A DNA stretch of 64,000 bases from Methanobacterium sp. (GTDB taxonomy: Archaea; Methanobacteriota; Methanobacteria; Methanobacteriales; Methanobacteriaceae): NCBI RefSeq assembly GCF_038562635.1, contig NZ_JBCFBO010000003.1:1-64000 (forward strand), in the 5' to 3' direction. The translations under genes were made by a program, and so were the position numbers. Under the pieces are notes generated by a model. It did not search any database. It was not told the DNA's origin and saw only the letters and a list, made by a program, of their open reading frames with translations. Below, piece by piece: positions 1 through 10,384 of this stretch. How positions within the stretch are numbered: position 1 is the stretch's first letter; the number at the start of each line of letters is the position of its first letter.

Positions 1-1831
<1,831 letters not shown>

Positions 1832-2016
1832 TTCTCCATACTTATTTTATTTTTCATTTTTAAGTCATTAAAGCTATTTTTTAAGTGTGCTATTTTTCAA
1901 CAAATTAATACTATACTTCAACATATTTAATTCAAGTACAACAAATTCAATGTTATCTACGTATTTTATGATAAGTTACACACCTCCAAAAATTTTTTAA
2001 ATTTACAAAGGTGAAA

Positions 2017-2181
2017 ATCAACCTTTCAAAAATTTAAAGAATTTTTGATGCCCGAAAAATCTTAGATTTTCGAGCGCAGTCGAAAATTGGAAATTTTCGT
2101 GCTTACAAAATCGAAGCATGCAAAAATCTGTGATTTTTGCTGCGTCAAATCAAAGATTTGACAGATTTTGTAAAGGTTGAT
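2017..2181. repeat. Palindrome cluster A, nested, abutting the RaSEA start
   Basis: Short inverted repeats with 3-nt loops lie head to tail here: CGAAAATT/AATTTTCG around GGA, CAAAAATC/GATTTTTG around TGT, and GTCAAATC/GATTTGAC around AAA, plus one bulged copy near 2055. Two are enclosed by a 10-bp outer stem (TTACAAAATC at 2103-2112, complement 2164-2173). The whole is bracketed by ATCAACCTTT at 2017-2026 and its exact complement at 2172-2181, which overlaps the next gene's possible start. The cluster could fold into a branched structure in RNA or single-stranded DNA. Confidence 0.8.
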
Positions 2182-3289
2182 AAAAACATACTATAAGCCA
2201 AATAAAAATAAACCCGTGAAAATTATGGAAATTCAAAACTTAATGTCAGACATCAGAAAAAATGCCATTAAAAGAATGGATAAACAATCACCATCTGATC
2301 TTGCAGTAACCTGGACCTCAGAAGACCTGCTCTACTCTGGAAAAGGAAACGCTGTTTTTATAATTATACCAACTCCCGGATGTGCCCATGCACTTTCAGA
2401 ATCTGGCGGATGCACGATGTGCAGTTATATTGCAGATTCACCTCTTGAAGAAGTTTCTTCAGAGGAGTCAGTTCAAATATTCAAAAATCTCATGGAAAGA
2501 CATGAAATAAAGCCAAAAACAGCTGTTAAAATCTTCGTTTCAGGAAGTTTTTTAAATGAAGAGGAATTGCCTAAAGAGGCACGTGATGACATCCTTACAA
2601 TTTTAAATAATGAAGAGAATGTAGAAGAAGTTATAGTTGAATCTCGTCCAGAGTATGTAACTGAAGAAGTAATCAGGGAGTGCTGCAGTTTCCTGCCGGA
2701 TAAAATATTTGAGGTAAGTATGGGGCTTGAAAGCAGCAGCGACTACATTAAAAAATACAGGATAAATAAAGGCTTTTCCAATGAAGACTTCGAAAGAGCC
2801 GTTGGTGTCATTAAAAAGATGAAAAATGATTACAAAGTTACATCCAAAGCCTATCTTTTTGTTAAACCAATTTTAACATCTGAAAAAGAAGCTATTGGTG
2901 ACGCAGTTGCTTCAGCACAATATGCAGAAGAAGTTGGTGTTGACAGGATATCATTCTGCCCAGCAACAATTCACAAAGGAACTCTTATGGAACTTCTATG
3001 GCGCAGAGGTTCATACCAGCCGCCATGGATATGGAGTGTACTTGAAATCATAAAAAGAGTTCGTAGTTCATCTAAGATTCCTGTGATAATGGATACTTCT
3101 GGTTTTGGAACACGGAGAGGACCTTTTAACTGTAAAAAATGCAATAAGAAACTCAAAAATTTAATAATTGAATCCAATCTTAACCAGAGCATTCCTGAAG
3201 AATTTGAATGTGAATGTAAAAACAGATGGGCTGCAAATGTTGAATTTTGTGATGTGACTAGATCAACATGCAATATAATAAACAGATAG
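2177..3289 (+). CDS. Archaeosine biosynthesis radical SAM protein (RaSEA-like)
   Basis: RaSEA is the radical SAM partner of ArcS that turns the preQ0-lysine adduct at tRNA position 15 into archaeosine. The 370-residue product has the family's unusual long-spaced cluster motif, CAHALSESGGCTMCSY (around residues 69-84), then the (beta/alpha) barrel segments and a cysteine-rich C-terminus (KKCNKK, CECKNRW, then two more Cys). The start is uncertain: TTG at 2177 sits inside the closing stem of a palindrome cluster with no spaced ribosome site, while in-frame GTG 2217 and ATG 2225 also lack strong sites. The family call is firm; the N-terminus may be 13-16 residues shorter. Confidence 0.85.
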   Translation: MIKTYYKPNKNKPVKIMEIQNLMSDIRKNAIKRMDKQSPSDLAVTWTSEDLLYSGKGNAVFIIIPTPGCAHALSESGGCTMCSYIADSPLEEVSSEESVQIFKNLMERHEIKPKTAVKIFVSGSFLNEEELPKEARDDILTILNNEENVEEVIVESRPEYVTEEVIRECCSFLPDKIFEVSMGLESSSDYIKKYRINKGFSNEDFERAVGVIKKMKNDYKVTSKAYLFVKPILTSEKEAIGDAVASAQYAEEVGVDRISFCPATIHKGTLMELLWRRGSYQPPWIWSVLEIIKRVRSSSKIPVIMDTSGFGTRRGPFNCKKCNKKLKNLIIESNLNQSIPEEFECECKNRWAANVEFCDVTRSTCNIINR

Positions 3290-3298
3290 TTAAACTTT

Positions 3299-3761
3299 TT
3301 AAATTACTTTCTTCATTTTATAGTTAACAAAATTAACACCATAAAATTTTTAACTTGTTTTTTTATTACTTTAAAACCCTGCTTCAAAAAAGGTTTAGCT
3401 GTTATACTCGCTTCAGTAAACACTTCAGTAAAATTGAGTTTTTTGGCTTTTTTAATAAGACATTCCAGTAACATTTTCCCTATTTTTTGCCTTAAATAAT
3501 CCATATGGACATAAATCATATCAATACAACCTAAAGGAGATAATTCAGCGAAGCCGACAATTTTATTTTTATATTCTGCCATAATTACAAAGTTATTTTT
3601 AATTCTATTTTCCATTTTTCAATGTCGATTTGCAGAGGGGCCCATGTATCCAGTTGGTTCTTTATATAATCATCTGCATTTACAGAATGGACAACTTCCC
3701 AAAAAAGACTGGTTAAATCTGAAAAATAATCTTCATTATATTCTCTAATTTCAATTTTCAT
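3299..3761 (-). pseudogene. GNAT-family N-acetyltransferase broken by two frameshifts
   Basis: Two overlapping minus-strand frames together make one GNAT acetyltransferase. The N-terminal part begins MKIEIREYNEDYF (start 3761). Near 3595-3615 the frame must shift to continue into KNKIVGFAELSPLG and the acetyl-CoA-binding helix region (QKIGKMLLECLIKKAK). A second shift in an A-rich run near 3345 is needed to reach a family-like C-terminus, FYGVNFVNYKMKK, ending at 3299. Two shifts in homopolymer tracts mean either a decayed gene or sequencing errors. No substrate can be inferred. It is flanked by convergent RaSEA and a minus-strand kinase. Confidence 0.75.
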
Positions 3762-3929
3762 CTTATCATCTATATAAATTCCACGAGAAAACAATGACAG
3801 GAATACCTAACACAAAAATATTTATAGCCGCTTTTAAAAACCATGTATCTGCAGATAATATAATAAAATAAATCCATAAATAAATATAATGAACGTTAAT
3901 CCAGCTGTTCCTGTTAAATATTTATTCTA

Positions 3930-5264
3930 TTAAATTCTTTCACGGTATTTTAACTCCTCAAACTCAATTCTAAATTCAGTTCCAGTTTCCGAGTTAAGTT
4001 CTATAGATCCATCTACCTGATTTATTAAGAGATTAACTAGTTGTAGGCCCAAAGATTCAGTATTTTTAAAATTTAATCCTTCAGGGAAGCCAATACCATT
4101 ATCTTTTATTATAATGCGGAATTTTCCATTATCAGAGTATACTTTTACCCAAATTTTGCTTTTTTCATTTTTTTCTGTATCGAGAACTGTAAATCCTTCA
4201 AATCCATATGTCCTCAAAACCGGAGATTTTGACACTTCAGAAATACAATTTCCCTTTGCCTTGAATCTGTAATCTTGTTTTTGTTGTAAGTGCTGAATTT
4301 CATTCTTGAACCGCGAATCAGAGATCTGCAAACCACCATTTCCAAATTCGCTGTTTTCAGTTGTTAAAATAGTAGATTCAGAACATGTCCCATAATCTGT
4401 TGGAAACGCGTGCTTAATCGAATTAGTTACAAGTTCCGTTATAATAAGACCGCAAGGAATGGAAGTTTCAATGTTAAGTTTTATACTATCTAACTTCAAA
4501 TCATATTCAATTAAATTTTGATTTACATCGTAGGTCTGAAATAAATTAGTTACAATATTAGAAATATAACTACCAAAGTCAATTTTATCAAGATTTTTTG
4601 ATTGATAAAGTTTTTCATGAACCATTGAAATAGATTTAACCCTGTTTTGACTTTCTTTAAAAAATTCAACTGCTTGTTCATCTTTGATATACGGAATCTG
4701 GAGATTAAGAAGACTGCTTATTATCTGCAGGTTATTTTTAACACGATGATGAATCTCCCGCAGAAGCAGTTCCTTCTCTTGAAGCGTTGATAAAAGTTCA
4801 CTGGTCCTTTCCTGAACTTTAACTTCCAGTTCATCGTGTGCGTTTCTTAAATATTGTTCAGCTTTTTTCTGTTCTGTAATATCCGTTGTAAGTGTTACAT
4901 ACAAATCATTAGCAGGTGCAAAAGCTGAAAATGAAAAATAGCTATCTATGGTTGGAGAATAAGTCTCATACTTTTTAATTTTTCCAGTGGAGACTATTTC
5001 ATTCACTTCCATTATCAAAGAAGAAACAGCATTAGATCCATAGAGTTTAGTAATGCTTTTACCTCTAAAATTTTTATTAATGAACACTCTACTGGTTGAA
5101 GACGCAGGATTAGCGTACTTAATAATTAAATCAACTACTTTTCCATTTCTATCATACACTATCCTGTAAACAGTTATGCCTTCCTGCATATTTTCAAATA
5201 TTGTATAATAATCTTCACTGGTAAGTGAAAATATATCTAAACCCGTATTTTTCATAAAAATCAT
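3930..5264 (-). CDS. PAS-domain sensor histidine kinase, HisKA_2 type, with an insertion in the ATPase domain
   Basis: This 444-residue kinase has an N-terminal PAS domain (about 15-130), a coiled linker ending VQERTSELLSTLQEKE, a HisKA_2 phosphoacceptor motif LREIHHRVKNNLQIISSLL (His near residue 173) and a C-terminal HATPase with N-box TNSIKHAFP and G1 box DNGIGFPEG. No membrane segment or receiver is present, so it is a soluble sensor. About 100 residues separate the N and G1 boxes instead of the usual 30-35; the extra stretch is Ser/Glu/Lys-rich and unlike the family. Ligand and partner are unknown, and no response regulator lies in the window. Confidence 0.88.
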   Translation of the reverse strand: MIFMKNTGLDIFSLTSEDYYTIFENMQEGITVYRIVYDRNGKVVDLIIKYANPASSTSRVFINKNFRGKSITKLYGSNAVSSLIMEVNEIVSTGKIKKYETYSPTIDSYFSFSAFAPANDLYVTLTTDITEQKKAEQYLRNAHDELEVKVQERTSELLSTLQEKELLLREIHHRVKNNLQIISSLLNLQIPYIKDEQAVEFFKESQNRVKSISMVHEKLYQSKNLDKIDFGSYISNIVTNLFQTYDVNQNLIEYDLKLDSIKLNIETSIPCGLIITELVTNSIKHAFPTDYGTCSESTILTTENSEFGNGGLQISDSRFKNEIQHLQQKQDYRFKAKGNCISEVSKSPVLRTYGFEGFTVLDTEKNEKSKIWVKVYSDNGKFRIIIKDNGIGFPEGLNFKNTESLGLQLVNLLINQVDGSIELNSETGTEFRIEFEELKYRERI

Positions 5265-5428
5265 TGTAATTTATTCATATTATTTTCTAAATATGTATTA
5301 GAAGAAGGTATAAAAAAAGTTTTCTTTAAGAAGTTTTGGAGACATAAATAATAGCTCAAAATACACTAAAATATTTAATAACAACCCAATTATTTCACTT
5401 TAAATTGCTATTATAAAATAGATCTTGA

Positions 5429-8400
5429 TTAAAAACTAGATATTTCAGCCAATCTAATTGGTAAAGTGAAATAAAACGTAGAACCCCTATCTAATTCAGA
5501 TTCAACCCAAATCCTACCCCCATGACGTTCAATAATTCTTTTACTAATTGCAAGACCTATCCCTGCTCCTTTATATTCATCCATGGTGTGCAGCCTTTTG
5601 AATACCTCAAATATTTTGTCTTTATACTGAGATTCTAATCCGATTCCATTATCTGAAACCGAAAATATAAATTCTCCTTTTTTTTCATCTTTTCTTGCAG
5701 ATATATGAATTTTTGGAGTAACATCCTTCCTTTTAAATTTAATTGCATTTGATATCATATTCTGGAATAGTTGAATTAACTGGTTTCTATCAGCAATAAC
5801 TGTTGGAAGTTTATCATAAGTAATTTTAGCTCCACTTTCAATAATTGCAGCATGGAGATTAGATAAAACAGTTATTAATACCTCTTCAATATCTGTAAAA
5901 TTAAATTCACCGCCCTTTGTGCCTATTCTAGAATAATCAAGCAATCCCTGAATCATTTCTTTCATTCGTGTTGCAGCATCAATTATAAACTCAATAAATT
6001 CATCGGCATCAGTATCAAGTTTGTTTTTATAACGTCTTTCTAAAAGCTGTGTGAAACTTGCAATGGTTCTAAGCGGTTCCTGTAAATCATGGGAAGTAAT
6101 ATAAGCAAATTGTTGTAATTCATCATTGGAACGTTTCAATTCATGTATTGTTTCTTTTAATTTTTCTTCGGATTTTTTACGCTCGCTTATATCTCTGGCC
6201 ATTCCCAGAACTAATTTTTGACCCCTTATTTCTATTGGATATCCAGTTATCTCAACAGGTACTTTTTTACCACCTTTTATAGTGAGAATAAATTCTTCAG
6301 GACCAGTAGCACGACCTTTAATGTTCCTACTCAATAAATCAAATGCTTTAATTATTTGTTCTCCAGTAATTAAGCCTAATTCAACAAGATTTTTACCTAT
6401 AATTTTCTCCTTTTTAAAATTTATAAGTCTTTCAGCAGCTCTATTACCATCTAAAAAGTTTCCTTTCATGTCAGTGAGGAAGTATGGATCAGGAGCATAT
6501 TCAAATAATATTTTAAGCCTTTCTTCACTTTCTTTAAGCGCTCCTTCAGCATTTTTACGTTCAGTAATATCTTCACATACAACATAAACTATTATATTCC
6601 CATTAGGTCCTTTAACAGCATGCAAAATCTCTTTTACCCACATTAAACTGCCGTCTCTATGGATTTTACGGATTTCCCAGTAAAACACCTTTCCATAGTT
6701 TTCTATACTGTATCTCAAATTACGTGCTGCATATTTCCGGTCTTTCTCGTAGAATACCATTGATATCAATGATTTACCCGTTAATTCCGAGACAGTGTAA
6801 CCAAGTCGCTCAGCTCCAAACGGGTTTACAGATAGTATAGTGCCCTCAGTATCCACTGTAAAATACATAGAGGGATTATCATCATATAAAGCACGATAAC
6901 GCTTTTCACTTTCTCTTAGCGCTTCCTCTGCCTTTTTACTCTCAGTAATATCCCTTGAAATTACAGATATTCCAGTAACTTTTCCCTCAACGTTTTTTAC
7001 AGAGAATAGATTCATAGATACGTATATCTCAATACCATCTTTTCTCAGCCTTTTGGCTTCATAATGCATTATATTTTTTCCTTCTTTAAGTTCAGATATA
7101 TATTCATCTACTTTTTTAAACTGCGAAGGATCAAATAAAGGAGAATATCCTTTTCCAACCATTTCTTCGGCAGAATAACCATATACTTTTTCAGCTCCCC
7201 TGTTCCAGCTTGTTATAATTCCATCAAGTGTTAAACCAATTATTGCATCATCTGAAGATTCAACAATATTTGCCAATCTCAGGATCTTCTCTTCTGCTTT
7301 TTTACTTTCAGTAATATCCTCTCCAGAAATAAGTGCATTTATGAAATTACCATCATCATCTCTAAGTACAGCAATATTCCATGAAATAAGTCTTTCTTCA
7401 CCATTTTTTGCCAAAATAGGGCCTTCATAATACGTAAATTCTTTTAAATCGCCAGATATTATGCTGATAGCAATATCTGTTAATTCAGACTTAACTCTTT
7501 CTGGAATAAAATCAATAAAGCTCTTTCCTATAATTTCATCAGCACTATACCCCACAATTTCAATACCCTTCTTATTTATTAAAGATATAGTTAAATCCCT
7601 ATTTATCGCGACCAGAACAACCCCTGCGATATCAAGATACGTCTGCGCCCTTACTTTTTCTTTATATAATGCCTTTTCTGCCTTTTTACGCTCTTCTATT
7701 TCCTGTTTTAATTGCTTATTAGACTCTTTAAGTTCTTTTGTTCGTTCCTGGACTTTAAGCTCCAGAGTATCATGTGCATCTTTTAACTCACTTTGAGCCT
7801 TTTTCTGTTCAGTTATATCAGCTGCAACTGAAAGTACTGATTTTACATTTCCATTTTTATCAAATTCAGGGATATTCCGAGAATCATAATATTTTAACCC
7901 TTTATAACCCAGTATTATAAATTCTAGATTTTCAGGCTTTCCAGTTTCAAAAATTCTTTTTAAGAGGGATTCAATGGTATTAGATAGCTCTTCAGGTATT
8001 CCAATTTCTGCAGGAGTTTTACCAATATAATCTTCCTGTGGTAATCCCATTACTTCAGCCCCAGCAGGATTAATGAAAACATGCCTCAAATTCTGGTCGT
8101 ACCTTGTTATACCTAAAGGTGAATTTTCAATCAGGGTTTTGAATTCTTCCCTACTGTCTTTCAGGGCATTTTCAATTTTTTTACGGTCTGTAATATCTAA
8201 AAATGATGCTATACTCATTTTAGAGCCAGGGATCATAGATACAGTACCAAAAACGTTCCTAATATTCCCTTTTTTATTAACAGCATGAAATTCATATTCT
8301 TTGGGGGCAGATTCCGGATTTTCCCTACGAATTCGATGGTACATTTTCATTCGTTTTAAGTCATCATCACTGGCTACAAATTCTGTCCATTTCTTTTTAC

Positions 8401-10087
8401 CCTCTACCTCTTCCTTTAAAAAGCCGAAAATTTTCTCAACTTCTTCATTTATCAAAGATATGGTCATATCTTCTTCAATAAGCATGAATGCAATGCCTGT
8501 ATTTTCAAAAATAGTACGATACCTGGCTTCTGACTCCTTCAAAGCCCTTTCAATATTTTTACGATCTGTATTATCTAAAAAGGATGCTATAGTCTTTTTT
8601 GTACCTGGAATCATAGAAATAGTGATGATTATGTCTTTAATACTGCCCCCTTTAGTAACAGCTTGAAACTCATATTTTTTGGGCACTGCATCAGGAACAG
8701 CTCTCCGAAGCCTGTGATATTCTTCCATTTTATTTAAATCATCCTTTTTAGCTATAAATTCTATCCATTTTCTTTTTCTTTCTATTTCATCCTTGGAATA
8801 TCCCATAATTTTTTCAGCTTCAGTATTCATTAAAGATATTGTTGTATCATCTTCCATAATTGCAAAAGCAATTCCTGTATTTTCAAAAATAGTACGATAT
8901 TTAGCTTCCGATTCCATTAATGCATTTTCCGCTTCTATACGTTCAGTTATATCTTTAGCTATACCAAAAAGGCCCGCTATCTTTCCATTATGATCCCTGT
9001 AAACTCCTTTAGTTGACAGATAAATTGTTTTTTTCCCACCAGAAATGGTAAATTCGTCATAAGTTTTTGTCTGCCCACTTTCGATAACTTCCATATCATC
9101 TTTAATAATATTTTCAGCAGTTCCAGATGAAAATAACGCCCGATCGTCCTTACCAATGATTTCTTCTACAGATTTATTAACTAATTTAGCTCCTGCAGAG
9201 TTAATCATCAAATAATTGCCATTTAAATCTTTTAAAAAGACAGCATCAGTGGTATTTTCAATAATTGAATTAAAAATATTATAGCTGTCTTTTAATTCTT
9301 TTTCAGCTTTTTTACTTTGGGTAATATCGGTGTTAATTTCCATAAAACCCCGTGGTTTATTATTTTCATCCTTTTGCAGCGCCCACCTGCTTGAGACAAT
9401 GATCTTTTCACCACTGCGCTTTGTATGAATTAATTCACCTTCCCAGTATCCATTCTTAATGAATTTTTCACAGGTTTCTTTTAGTGAATCTGGAAATTCA
9501 GTTTTAAGTAGATCATGAGTAATTTTTCCCAAAACCTCTTTTTCACACCATTCATATCTCTTCTCAGCTCCACGATTCCAAAAAGTAATTTTATCATCCA
9601 TATCATGGACAATGATTGCATCATGAGTGAGATCAAGTAAATCAGCCTGTTTCTTTAATTGCATTTCAGTTTCTTTTTTTCGTGTAATATCTACGTCTAT
9701 AGTTACACACAGGTTTTTATGTGGAGAAAAAGCAGTTATTAAATAGTATTTATTAAATTGTTGAAAGTGAAATTCATACTGCATGCTTTTTCCTGTTAAA
9801 ACCACATCTTCAGCCATTTTCAAATAAGATGAAACATTATCAATTCCACATAGTTCAATTAATGTTTTATCAATAATTTCCTCGCGAGATCCAAATTTAT
9901 TAAATATAGAGGAAAGATTTAGGTATATAAAGCGTAAATCAGAAATTTTATCTTCCTTGTTTAATATTACTTCAAAAATAGAAACTCCTTCACCCATATT
10001 TTCAAATATATTACAGTAACCATTAGTTAAATTACATATGGGTGGTGCAAATATACTATTTTCTTTTTTTTGTTCTTTGTATCCCAT
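5429..10087 (-). CDS. Giant soluble histidine kinase with about ten PAS domains
   Basis: The 1552-residue protein is a tandem of PAS/PAC modules beginning near residues 25, 147, 268, 391, 515, 640, 818, 942, 1062 and 1185, each ending in a D-I-T-E/D-R-K type PAC tail. A coiled coil (about 765-815) lies between modules six and seven. The C-terminus has HisKA motif FAYITSHDLQEPLRTIASF and HATPase boxes NMISNAIKFKR, DNGIGLE and GAGIGLAISKR. Modules four and five are close copies of each other, a recent tandem duplication. No membrane segments are seen. PAS modules may bind heme, flavin or small ligands, but no ligand motif is clear. An AGGAAG ribosome site precedes the ATG. Confidence 0.9.
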   Translation of the reverse strand: MGYKEQKKENSIFAPPICNLTNGYCNIFENMGEGVSIFEVILNKEDKISDLRFIYLNLSSIFNKFGSREEIIDKTLIELCGIDNVSSYLKMAEDVVLTGKSMQYEFHFQQFNKYYLITAFSPHKNLCVTIDVDITRKKETEMQLKKQADLLDLTHDAIIVHDMDDKITFWNRGAEKRYEWCEKEVLGKITHDLLKTEFPDSLKETCEKFIKNGYWEGELIHTKRSGEKIIVSSRWALQKDENNKPRGFMEINTDITQSKKAEKELKDSYNIFNSIIENTTDAVFLKDLNGNYLMINSAGAKLVNKSVEEIIGKDDRALFSSGTAENIIKDDMEVIESGQTKTYDEFTISGGKKTIYLSTKGVYRDHNGKIAGLFGIAKDITERIEAENALMESEAKYRTIFENTGIAFAIMEDDTTISLMNTEAEKIMGYSKDEIERKRKWIEFIAKKDDLNKMEEYHRLRRAVPDAVPKKYEFQAVTKGGSIKDIIITISMIPGTKKTIASFLDNTDRKNIERALKESEARYRTIFENTGIAFMLIEEDMTISLINEEVEKIFGFLKEEVEGKKKWTEFVASDDDLKRMKMYHRIRRENPESAPKEYEFHAVNKKGNIRNVFGTVSMIPGSKMSIASFLDITDRKKIENALKDSREEFKTLIENSPLGITRYDQNLRHVFINPAGAEVMGLPQEDYIGKTPAEIGIPEELSNTIESLLKRIFETGKPENLEFIILGYKGLKYYDSRNIPEFDKNGNVKSVLSVAADITEQKKAQSELKDAHDTLELKVQERTKELKESNKQLKQEIEERKKAEKALYKEKVRAQTYLDIAGVVLVAINRDLTISLINKKGIEIVGYSADEIIGKSFIDFIPERVKSELTDIAISIISGDLKEFTYYEGPILAKNGEERLISWNIAVLRDDDGNFINALISGEDITESKKAEEKILRLANIVESSDDAIIGLTLDGIITSWNRGAEKVYGYSAEEMVGKGYSPLFDPSQFKKVDEYISELKEGKNIMHYEAKRLRKDGIEIYVSMNLFSVKNVEGKVTGISVISRDITESKKAEEALRESEKRYRALYDDNPSMYFTVDTEGTILSVNPFGAERLGYTVSELTGKSLISMVFYEKDRKYAARNLRYSIENYGKVFYWEIRKIHRDGSLMWVKEILHAVKGPNGNIIVYVVCEDITERKNAEGALKESEERLKILFEYAPDPYFLTDMKGNFLDGNRAAERLINFKKEKIIGKNLVELGLITGEQIIKAFDLLSRNIKGRATGPEEFILTIKGGKKVPVEITGYPIEIRGQKLVLGMARDISERKKSEEKLKETIHELKRSNDELQQFAYITSHDLQEPLRTIASFTQLLERRYKNKLDTDADEFIEFIIDAATRMKEMIQGLLDYSRIGTKGGEFNFTDIEEVLITVLSNLHAAIIESGAKITYDKLPTVIADRNQLIQLFQNMISNAIKFKRKDVTPKIHISARKDEKKGEFIFSVSDNGIGLESQYKDKIFEVFKRLHTMDEYKGAGIGLAISKRIIERHGGRIWVESELDRGSTFYFTLPIRLAEISSF

Positions 10088-10384
10088 AAAATGCTTCCTT
10101 TACTTTTTAAATTTAAGATAGAAGCTCACAAAGATCGATTATTCCAGATATAAGTATTATTACTTTATTTAGTTAATTTATTATAAATATTTATTTTAAA
10201 ATTAAGAATTATTCCCGATTGTAGTTTAAGCTTTTAAAAAAATAGATTATTAAAAATTAAAGATTTAAAAGTATCATGATATACGAAATTATTAAAGTTA
10301 CACATTCATAACTGCATATCACATATAAAATCGCGTTTAATCAAGTATTTTCATTATCTAGAGAATTTAATTTAAGACAGACAT

